64,000 nucleotides of DNA from Atrichornis clamosus (taxonomy: Eukaryota; Chordata; Aves; Passeriformes; Menuridae): positions 1 to 64,000 of the forward strand of contig WBMZ01011678.1 in assembly GCA_013400975.1 (NCBI GenBank), read 5' to 3'. The translations under genes were made by a program, and so were the position numbers. A model generated the notes under the pieces. The model saw only the letters and a program-made list of their open reading frames with translations. It made no database searches and had not been told where the DNA came from. Positions 1-64,000 of the stretch are shown here, piece by piece (within the stretch, counting starts at the first letter, position 1; every line of letters starts with the position of its first letter).

Positions 1-150
1 GCGGCGCTGAGGGAGCGGGGCCGCCGGCGGGCGGGGGGCGGGCGGGCAGCGCCTTGCGCCATCTTGCGCATTCGCCGGGGCGCCGGCAGCGCCGGCCGGA
101 CTGAGGGGTCGGGGGCAGCCCCCGTGAGGGGACACTCCGCGCCCGGGAGC
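1..150 (-). promoter_or_regulatory. CpG island; probable IGDCC3 (Punc) promoter or first exon, partial
   Basis: About 25 CpG dinucleotides fall in 150 bases, with a GC box at 35-42, an NRF1-like site at 65-75 (TGCGCATTCGC, one mismatch from consensus) and a YY1-type CGCCATCTT at 57-65. IGDCC4 was first named as the neighbour of Punc (IGDCC3), and in human IGDCC3 lies about 3 kb downstream in the same orientation, so a CpG-island promoter here fits. On the minus strand an ATG at 60-62 has a strong context (AAGATGG) and opens a frame rich in Arg and Pro running off the window edge, possibly the start of a signal-peptide exon. The gene assignment is inference. Confidence 0.4.
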
Positions 151-680
151 GTGCAGGGACCCTCACGGTGCTCACTTCACCTCACGGGGCTCCCGGCACA
201 GAGAACCTCTTAGAACCCACTCACGGATCCAGCCTCACAGATCTCCGCTCATGTGTCTCCCTCACCAGAGCCTCTTCGCATTTCTCCCCTCACAGGAGCC
301 CTCAGAACTCCCTCATGAGTCTCCCCTCACTGATGCCACTTCACGGGGCTCCCTTCGCAGGGCTCCTCTCACCAATGCCACCTCACTGAGCGCCCTCACA
401 CGGAAGCCCTGTCAGCGGTGCCCCCTCACGGGTCTCCTGCCACTGGGGCAGCCCCACAAGTCTCCCCTCAGCGGAGCCCCTTCAGGACTCTTCCCTCACA
501 GGTCTCCCCTCATGTGTCTCCCTCACCAGAGCTCCCTCAAGGGTCTCCCCTCACAGGTCTCCCCTCACCGGTTTCACTTGTGGGGCTCCCATCACAGAAC
601 TCTCACCAGGGATTACAGGGATATATCATGGGGCTCCCCCTCGCCAGTCTCCCCTCACTGGGGCAACCTCACAGGAACGA
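145..680. repeat. degenerate CTCCCCTCAC-type minisatellite
   Basis: A 14-16 bp unit close to CTCCCCTCACAGGT recurs with many substitutions throughout. The clearest copies are at about 540-580, and a 24-bp exact duplication lies at 248-271 and 509-532. Pyrimidine bias on the plus strand is strong. Overlapping plus-strand open frames here are a by-product of the repeat, not genes. Confidence 0.75.
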
Positions 681-3609
681 AGAAGAGCTTGGCTTGTTCC
701 ACCTTGGTGCTCCTGATTTTAATGCTATTCTAAAATGACTTACTGGAGTCATTCATACAGATGTTGAACCAGCCTGGTTGAATCACCCTGGAAGAGTCCC
801 CAGTCAGGAAGAACCCAGTAAGGGATGAGAGTGCTCCTAAATCCTGCCACAGCAAGATAATTTGTCTGCCCTCCTGGCATGAAATGAGGATAAGGCGTCT
901 CTACACAGCTCTCAGCCCCAGCGCCCACGCACTATTTTGTGCCTTCCAACTGATCCTCCCCTGTCCCTTGGCCCATGTTCTCCACAAACATAACTCGGAT
1001 CACCACTGTCAGCAGCAAAAGCTACCTCTGCAAGGACAGCTCAGTGTTTTTGTGGTGTTTGCTTGGCAAAAATAGAACTAAAACCAAATACAAGTTGATC
1101 CTAACTAATTTCCTTTGTCAGACTAAAACCAGATCTTGATGGACTGGGCTACTAAACTCTGTAACCATTCCCAGAAATCTGGTGAAAAACCCTTTGGGAA
1201 GAGGAGCAACATGAGGCTCCCCTGGATGGTGCACCCTGAGCGTGTTGGAGTCGGCTAACGAGGAAAGAAGACGTCACTACATCTGCTCCACATTAAAGCT
1301 TCCTTCGTTTAGCTGAGGGCTGAGCTGTACGAGCTTGCTTTCAGCTGGGGAAGAATTTGCTCTGGCTCCGCCAGCCTCTCGGTAACATCTGAATTTCTGC
1401 GCTGTCCCTGACCTTTTGGCACCAGCCGTGCTCTTGCTCCGACTCCCTGGCTCCTGCCATGGGGCCCCATCAGCATTTCTGTAACACTCAAAGCCATCGT
1501 GGGCTTGTGGCAGCTTCCAGGATGCGGCTGTCACTGAGGATGGCTTGTGGGAATTAATAATTCCAAGGGAAATTAAGTACTGTGTGCTTTACAGGGCTGT
1601 TTTCCCCATGAAGCACAGATTTTGGGTGCTTTTGCTGCTGTGTGCACTGGCAGGACCCAGGGGCTGGGGCAGGTAGATTCACGTTTAGAGTATTAATAAG
1701 TTCATCCCTGCATCTTGCAAATGACACTGGTGGCACATTCAGAAATCCCAAGTACATCCGGTGCTGCCGAACAACAGGATTAGTGTGAAAAGCCATGAGA
1801 TTTTTTAGGAAAAAGGCAGATTTGGGGCTTTTGGAGCCACCTATGAGCAGGAATTCAGAGCACTCATGTTTTTCTATGCTCTGTAACCATGAACGCTTAG
1901 AAAAGTTGCTTTGTACTGGAGGCAGGAATTTGCTTATCACACTGCGAGCAGAAATCGGAGCCTTTGGAAAAGCAGCAGGGTTACAGGAGTGACGCTGTCC
2001 AGCCCAAACTGAGGCTCCAAACCCACTCCTGCAGAGCAGCTGATGGGTCCCTCCCTCCATCCTCCTTGCTGCTGAGAGGCACAGGATCTGTCCGTCCATC
2101 TGCCCTCCCTCTCCGCAAGGTTATCCTCCAGGAGAGCTGCCCTCAGAGGGCATCACTCATCCCTCACTCCTTGCACAGCAAATTTCCATCAGCTCCAATC
2201 GTGCTCCTGATTTACACCAATTAACTGCAAACTGAGGTCCCCAAGACACCATTAGTAGTTTCAGCAGATGAAGTGGGAGATTAACTTGTCTGAATTCACT
2301 CCATTTATTATTCTATGTGTAATTGTGGTTTCCCTGCCTGCTAACAGCCTGGGAGCTTTTCACTTATGTACGTACATGTGGGATTTTAGCATCTGTTTCG
2401 TGGTCAGTGAGCAACAGGGAGCAGGAGCCAAAATCGTGGCACCCACTATGAGGCACTGAGCCCAGAGCAGAGGCAGAGGTGGGACAACCATGGAACCTAC
2501 TTCTGGAAGCTGTTTTCCCCAGCAGAAACTGTTTTCTCTCTCTGTTGAGGATCTGTTGAACATCCCTGGATGCCTCACTGCATCCCGCATCCCATCACCT
2601 TGTGCTGCACCGTGTCCCAGAGAGCTGAGCCGGGCCACGCGCTGCACTGGGCACTTGGAACTCACTGAATTACCTGAGACCACAAGAAACCCAAGCCTGC
2701 TGCGGTGGCATTTCCAGCTGCATCCTCACACAGCACATCAGGGTGTTAAAGGTTGGGAAGAGAAAGAAATGCAACCAGACACTTCGCTCTTCATTTCTGT
2801 CCTGTAACTGCTGTGTCCGTCCGTCTCTGTCACCCACTCCATCCCACTGTCTCCTCTCTGTAGCCTCCAACCAGCGTCTCATGCTGTAAACTGGGAGCTG
2901 GAAGAGTGATTTGCATTACCCCCTGCAAGGCCCTTCCTTGCTCGTTTGGGGGGTTACCTGTCATTAGGAGAAAGACTCATCAGTTACACAGTCTGACAGA
3001 GTTCCCTTTAACCACTATCAGAGAACACTGTGCTAAGTGCAGATTTATTACCTCTGTAAAGCAGATAAAATGAGATTTTATGGCTCTGTAGTCGTGGCAG
3101 CATAAAGTAATAAGGGAAACTACCTACTGAAGTAGGGAATGCATCCCAGGAAGAAAGGGATGCGCGGGAGGTTAACAGTGTGTCCTTGGGCACTGACAGG
3201 TATCCTCTCACCAATCCTGCTGGACACAAGGCACCGAGTGCTCAGCTCAGTGCACCAAGAGAAGGCTCACCATGCATTTGCTAGATGCCTCTGCTTATTT
3301 TTTCCATTAAAAAATGCCCCAGAAAGATGAAGCATGAAACTGGACGAATATCTTTTCTTACAGGAATCGGTTCAAAACTGAGAAATGAGCAAGCATCCAG
3401 AAATGCCTAATGAACCAAAACTCTGCTCATATCTGAAATTCCAGAAGAATCCCTAAGGAACCAGGTACCCACTATCATCTCACATTCCCCACCTTCAGGG
3501 TGATGAGCTCTGGTACTGAAGTGGTGTGAGCATGAATCCTGCATTCTGCTCCCCGCACTGCCTCTCCCAGTGAGGTACAGCTGTAACAGACTGAATCGTG
3601 AGACAAATT
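681..3609. other. intergenic DNA between IGDCC4 and the left CpG island
   Basis: I saw no coding exon, RNA gene or recognisable mobile element in this 2.9 kb. One perfect octamer ATTTGCAT lies at 2909-2916, and minus-strand AATAAA motifs lie at 3044-3049 and 2304-2309, which could serve as alternative distal poly(A) signals for IGDCC4. Confidence 0.5.
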
Positions 3610-6600
3610 CCACTCCTTTTTAAAAACATTTTATTAATAACCCATTAGTTAAGGAATATAAGGACAATGTCTTCTTACACTTTAACACTAAAGAGTATTT
3701 GTGGAGTAAGAACAATCTTTGAAGAAATAAAGTTATAATAAAGTACAGCATGGAACCAAACACAGACACAACCTTCAAACAAGATCAAGTTCTGGTTACA
3801 CATCCTTATGCACTGTGCAGAAAATGAAATATAACTTGAAAATACAAGCAAGGGAATACAGTAACAGAAGTAGATGGCAGATTTCTGCTGGCTAAACACT
3901 TCTTTTCTAACAAAAGTATTGATTAGAAAAGACACAATGATTCCTTCAAAACACCTATTACTAATGAGATCAAAACCAGATATAGTGCTCTAGTAAAATG
4001 GTTGTTTTCTTACACAGCGTATTTCATGGGATGATCTCAGGATTGTTAGCTAGCAATGTAAAAAAATTCTCAAACCCTAAATTGTAAGTTATCTCATTTG
4101 AACTATTTAAACCAGAACTTTGCTGCCTGGTAAGTAAGAAATCAAATCAACAAAAAGCTGATAGAGGTTTTTATCCCAGTCATGTGTTTCACGTAACAAG
4201 AAATGAAAAGAAATAAAAGGATGAGAATTGTGACTCTCACAGCAGCATGGGGACTATACAGTTGTGTAGCCAAACGGTAACATTAATATTACAAAATTAT
4301 GCCAGTGAGACAAACCTGACATTTTAACAATGTAAAACAATATACACCAGCAAAAAAGTTGAACAGCAATAATCTTTAGTGTTACTGAAAGGAAGAAAAG
4401 GAAGAAAGGAGCCCGGTGTGCAGGAACAGATATTAAGCATGATGGGTAATTAAAGGTATCAACAGTTTGTGTGCCCATGAGAAACCTGCAAGAAAGCTAC
4501 TTTTTTCGTGATAAAAAAATATATGCACTGGTTGTTTCAGCTTTACACATCACATGTGTACTATGTATCTTCTTCGATTCGTTTCTAGCCCGGAATGAAA
4601 GGTTCCTGTGTGTTCAGGGCAGGGGCACCTGGGGCACAGCTGAGTAGGACAAGGCCATCCAGCCCTCTGTGTGCACACGCCTTTGTCCAGGGACAGCTTT
4701 GGTGCTGCTGGTCAGTGGTGATCTCTTGGCTCCAAGGGAACTGCCTGCATTTCTGCAGCTGAGGTCTGGCCTACCAGCCCATGGCCACCGCAGTTCTTGG
4801 ACATCTAAACACCACCAGCTTCACACCCTGGAACAATCTGGTGAGATGTAACGAGATCGGAAGTCTCAGCATGAGGAGACAAAAGTGTTTTGGGGATGCA
4901 TGAACAAAATTGTTTGTGCTCTGCTGTACCTCCCCAAAGCTCTCTGAGCTGTAACTACCGTGGTGGCCCAAAGTGATCCAGAGGAATGTGCCTGCTTGCG
5001 CTGGCTTCAGCGGCAGGCGGGGACAGCTTTCAGGCAGCTCAGCTCATGGCTGTAGGATTGCCAAAGTCAGTACAGGCAAAGCAGGGGGTGCAGGTATGAG
5101 GGAGAACCACAAAAACTGTGGCACACTCCTACATCAGCCACCAGACTAAGCCTCCATCCCCTTCCATCCCCCTGGATGGAAAGCTCAGGGCTGATTCATG
5201 ACCTGCCACGCTTGAGGGTGGATGACTTGGTGTGGGAGGCCCCTGGACTAGGCTTTCTGGAGAAGTGCCCATCTCCCCTTCGGCACACCAGCAGTGGCAA
5301 CAAGCCTTGTGCAGGGCCTGTTCTGTCAGGAGGGAAGGGCAAGGACTCTTCACAGAACTCACTGGGAACTGAGGCCCACCTGCAGAATGTCCCCCACTCT
5401 CTGCAGTGAGTGCCCAGTGCTGCCCAGCTGGAGGGTGACCTCTGCAACTGCATCCGCTCCCACAGAACTGTGAATTGCCCTTATTGCCTGCAATAACACT
5501 TCACTGCCCTTATCTGTAACCCTGCTAAGTCAGGAGTTTCAAAGTCTTCTGGCAGTGGGTTCTGGAGGATATTTACCCACCTCCACTGCCCAGTTATGTT
5601 TCCTTACCTTTCTAGCTCCTCACACTGGTACCATGCACACACTAAGCCCTGCCTTCACCTGTTTACTGGCACTGATTTCCAGCCTCTATCCCACAGCATT
5701 CCAGAGTTGTGGCTATTCAGAGCATGGAACAGCATTTTTGAGACTCCTCAAGAGACCAGGCAGCAGCTGGAGCTACGGAGCAAGCACAATGACTGGAAAT
5801 ACAGCCAGTTACCAAAGCAGTGTGTCATGCTGGGAGGAGATGCTGCCAGCTGGGGAGAGGTGGAAGCTCCGATATCCTTCCCAACAGGGTACATGGAGGC
5901 TTGGAGGTTCTCCTCTGCTGAAGAGCTGGAGCTAACACGGTTTCATGGATGATTCCAAGGACATGGGCTGGCCACAGGCTGCTGGTGGAGTAAGGTTCTC
6001 CTTGCTGCAAGCAGTGGTACCTCCATCCACTAGTCACCATGACAAAGTCTAAAGTCTTTTACAGGATCTCAGGTTGGCACACAGCTTCCCCATACAGCCT
6101 GGGGAGAATTTTAGTAAGAAAATAAGGAGGTGGGCATCTTTTCCTTCACTTTTTAAATAAAAAAATGGCCAGATGTCTGAATCCTCCAGGAAGGCAGAAC
6201 ATTTACCAAACACCCATGAACAGAATTACTGATCCTTGTTACCCCCGAGAAGCTGGTCCAATCTGGAGCATTCACAGTCAAACAGTGCAACCCTGGAGCA
6301 GGACAGAGGTTAAAAAAAGGTAAAGGAAAGTCCACCCCCAGCAGGGCCAGGCTGAGACACATGTCAGCAGTAAGCAAACAGCATCAGCAGGAGGAGTCAC
6401 TGGATGATTTTCAAACCAGACTGACTGGTATGAGACCAAAGAATTCATTTTCATTTTAAAGCTCTGGTGGTGCTTTGCTCTTCAAAAAAATCCACACAAA
6501 AGCACTTTGGCCAGGACTCTCAGAAGTGACTGGAAAATTTCACTTGTTCATCCAAAGCCTTCAGCAAGTCCACTGCTTACAGAAAGCTGAGTGCTTCTCT

Positions 6601-7910
6601 CTGGAAGTGAAAACCATCTGAGATGTTTTCATATGGGCATTCAAAAAAAAAAAAAGAGAAATAGATGTCCCCAATATCACAAGTTACTTTTGCAATTGTT
6701 GGTTCTTCTTTCTCTTTGTTAGCATAAGCTTGTTGAGGAAAGATGGATCAACATCCGACCAGCTGAAGCAGTCTCCTTTGGCAGCTCCTGCAAAACACAG
6801 TCCTACAGAGAGACACAACCCAACTCTCTGGCTGTAAGGAAGGTGACAAAGAAACAAAGCAGGAGAGTCATCAGATCTGCAGCACTGTGTGTTAAAGAAG
6901 AGTCAACAACCAGTGCAAACATATTCTTTAGAAAAAGGCAATATAAGAATAAGTTAAAACCTATAATGGACTATAACAAAAGAGTAGATCTACTGCTTTT
7001 CTTTTTTTCCGACAGACATGAGGTAGTTGTGTTGTTAGGGAGGAAAAAATAAAGAAAGAGAGAAGTAGTAAAAATGCTACTCTATACCACACACTATTCC
7101 ACTTTATAAAATTAAATAATATAAAGATGTTCCAAGGAAATAAAAATACATGTCGTACATTAAAAGGACAGATGTGTACCTAAAATATTAGGTACAAGAA
7201 CCTACATAAAACAAAGTCCAGGTTGGTGAAACGACCCAGACGCTGCAGAAGGTTCTATATAGTACAAGTTGTTAGAGGCACTCGTAGAGTGTGTAATAAA
7301 AGGCCACTACATCAGCCTGCGAGTAGTAGTTACTGTGGTAGCATACACAGAGAGCCTGGTAATCCTTCTAACCACGGGAGGGCAGAAAAGGCTGGTGGTT
7401 ACAGCTCACTGCCTTTGTTTCTGGTGGCTTCCATTCCCTCCCGGGACTCCAGTGACAGAATCCATCCCGACACTGCCAGGCAGTTGGTAGTGCCCGGGCA
7501 CTCCCGGGGAGGAGGCACTTGGGAAGGATCGCTCGGTGCACTCTGCCACTTCCCAGCATTTAAACGATGTCTTGCCAGTTGCCTCGAGGGCCTCAGCGAA
7601 GTGACAGCCCCAGTCTAGCACAGAGGGCTCTGCTCCATCGTGGTTCCACATCAGACTTTGGCAGTCAGCTCAGTCCTGCTCCCACCAACACCCTGTTACT
7701 CACTGGCTTCAGCGGGACCAAGACAGGCCCTTACCAAGCACCCACCGCCTTCCCGAAGGCCTGTGTAGAGCTGACAGTCCGAGCCCTGCCCTGGTGGGAT
7801 GCTGCACCTGCCCAGCTCCCACCGGGCTCGGTGAGCCGAGGGCAGGCAGCACCTCACAGGGACAGGCCCTGCTCGTGCTTCAGTTCTGCCGTGATCAAAA
7901 CCAGATCAGG
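3610..7910 (-). other. IGDCC4: probable IGDCC4 3' UTR
   Basis: The 4.3 kb downstream of the TGA stop has no splice-compatible coding potential and becomes AT-rich toward its far end. Reading from the stop on the minus strand, the first canonical AATAAA I found is at 3630-3635. It contains a perfect 9-bp hairpin at 7175-7196 and an A-run at about 6643-6655 on the plus strand. The full extent is an inference. A shorter UTR using a non-canonical poly(A) signal cannot be excluded; the human IGDCC4 3' UTR is, as I recall it, shorter. Confidence 0.45.
3630..3635 (-). terminator. IGDCC4: candidate IGDCC4 poly(A) signal AATAAA
   Basis: The plus strand reads TTTATT, so the minus strand reads AATAAA, inside an AT-rich stretch. 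Cleavage would be expected about 10-30 nt further, near 3600-3620, where the minus strand becomes moderately GT-rich. It is the first canonical signal after the stop codon on this strand. Confidence 0.45.
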
Positions 7911-62678
<54,768 letters not shown>

Positions 62679-64000
62679 CTGCAAAGAAAAGACAGTGTTG
62701 CAGTGGGGGTTGCTTTCCTTGGTTAATCACATCCCAGTTTTACACAGCGAAGGAACTGTGGCTGTGAGGTACCAAGTGAAATTCAGCCCTGGTGGGTGAC
62801 CAGCACTGCCCACGGCAGTGCACACACCATTTCTGCTGCCCACAAGGAGCCCAGCAGCCACCCCTGTAGTCCACACTTGTTTCCATTGGATTCAAGCAGA
62901 AAGCAGCTGGAATAAGGTGAAGAGATGGTAACAAGAGCAAGCACAGAAGGTGCAGTGAGGGCTCCACCTGCCATGGCTGCCCATGACAGGCTCCCCCTCA
63001 CCTGCACACCAGAGACTCCTCCAAGGCTGATCAACCCCCACAAGACAATCAAGTGCAAGGAAAAGGATCCAGGCCCCACTTGGTACTCCAGTGCAAATGA
63101 CCACACTTTGGTTAGAGCAGCTCCCCCTCTCGCTGGCAGTAAGAGCTCAAGTCCAGCTGGGAATGCAGTAAGACAGCAACTCCCACTGATATTCATGTAC
63201 TAGGAAACTCATTTCAAAGGAAAGACAACAGAAGAACGGCTAAAAACATGACCTGCTGTCTCTGAGCATTTAATCCCATATAGATGAATCCAGAATGAGA
63301 ATGGATGGATGCATTTTCCCCACTAGAAAAGGATATTCCAATTGTTAGCAGATAGTACCCAGAACATGCCCTTAGGCAACCTCTGCAGCCAGAGGCCAGA
63401 GCAGTGACCAGCAGCACGCTCAGCTGAACAGATCTTGGTCTGGCTGACTTCCAAACCCATGTACTCGAGGGGGTCTCCACCTCTGAAACAATGCTCAGCA
63501 TTTCCTAAAAGAATATTGCCATTAATAAAATGCATTTGCCGTTAGAGTTCTCCAGAGACACTAAGTCAATGTTAGCTGGCAGCACTGCTTCCACACACCA
63601 GCAATTTCAATCTCTGCTGTGCTCAAACCATCACCATCCACTCTTTTTATGGCTCTGCTCCAAATTATTTTGTCACTGCTCCAATCAGAAATGTTTCCTG
63701 CCTCTATAACAAGTTTATCAACACTGGATATGAACCACATGGCTCCCTGCCCGTCTCCTATCGCAGAAGGCTACAGATTAATTTTATAGGAATTCAAACA
63801 CCCTATTAAACCTGCTACTACCTACTGCTGATAAAAGGGCTGCACTTTAAAGGAGTGTGTGTTAAGCATGCAATTAGGGGCAATGACACGCAAAATTACA
63901 TATGCAGGGAGATGGAATTATTTCAAGGCATGTGCTGGAAACCGCAAGTGCCCCTGGAAGGAAGGGCCTAACCCTATCCACGTGCGGGGTCGATGCGGTG
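62679..64000 (-). other. IGDCC4: IGDCC4 intron 1, 3' part
   Basis: This sequence upstream of the exon 2 acceptor has no CpG island and no ATG-led signal-peptide frame with a donor in the required phase, so exon 1 and the promoter lie outside. A motif-rich stretch at 63855-63935 resembles a conserved element. Confidence 0.8.

Noticed and set aside
168..738. Overlapping plus-strand open frames of 73-160 codons
   Set aside because: They follow the CTCCCCTCAC minisatellite; the products are Ser/Pro/Leu/His repeats in several frames with no domain.
7223..7618. Plus-strand 131-codon open frame in the presumed 3' UTR
   Set aside because: No family resemblance, overlapping frames on both strands, and a position inside a likely UTR.
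62740..62967. Minus-strand frame resembling a signal peptide just upstream of exon 2 (SLHLLCLLLLPSLHL)
   Set aside because: It opens at GTG, not ATG. The only nearby ATG (62972-62974) is in another frame whose possible donor has the wrong phase for exon 2.

Overview
This is vertebrate genomic DNA, most probably from a bird. The window holds one large spliced gene with conserved GT-AG introns. It also has avian-type CR1 LINE 3'-ends, a few old MIR-like SINE remnants, little other interspersed repeat, and a dense CpG island at the left edge. Nothing prokaryotic or viral was seen: there are no operons, IS elements or CRISPR arrays.

Almost the whole window (about 62.7 kb down to 7.9 kb, minus strand) is IGDCC4 (Nope, 'neighbour of Punc E11'), a single-pass receptor of the DCC/neogenin immunoglobulin superfamily. 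I could place 19 consecutive coding exons, numbered 2-20, with intact splice sites and phases that join into one reading frame of about 1,260 residues ending in a TGA stop at 7911-7913. They encode four Ig domains, five fibronectin type III domains, one transmembrane helix and a cytoplasmic tail of about 325 residues. The signal-peptide exon (exon 1) and the IGDCC4 promoter lie beyond the right edge. The exon 2 acceptor at 62679 shows that the 3' part of intron 1 fills the last 1.3 kb.

Layout from left to right: a CpG island at 1-150, probably the 5' end of the neighbour IGDCC3 (Punc) reading leftward out of the window; a degenerate minisatellite at about 145-680; about 3 kb of unremarkable intergenic DNA; a probable long IGDCC4 3' UTR (about 3.6-7.9 kb) ending near an AATAAA on the minus strand; the cytoplasmic-tail exons (7.9-17.4 kb); the transmembrane exon (18.3 kb); the FN3 exons (18.9-30.9 kb); and the Ig exons (30.6-62.7 kb). 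Introns 2, 3, 4, 11 and 18 are large and hold CR1 and MIR remnants, simple-sequence tracts and several AT-rich, homeodomain-motif-rich stretches that look like candidate conserved enhancers.

Exon coordinates were read directly from splice sites and frame continuity and should be accurate to the base. Gene identity rests on recognising the family's protein sequence. Claims about UTR extent, the neighbouring promoter, enhancers and repeats are inference. I found no convincing novel biological system. The best leads are the IGDCC3 promoter with its minisatellite, the uneven conservation of the cytoplasmic tail, and the candidate intronic regulatory elements.
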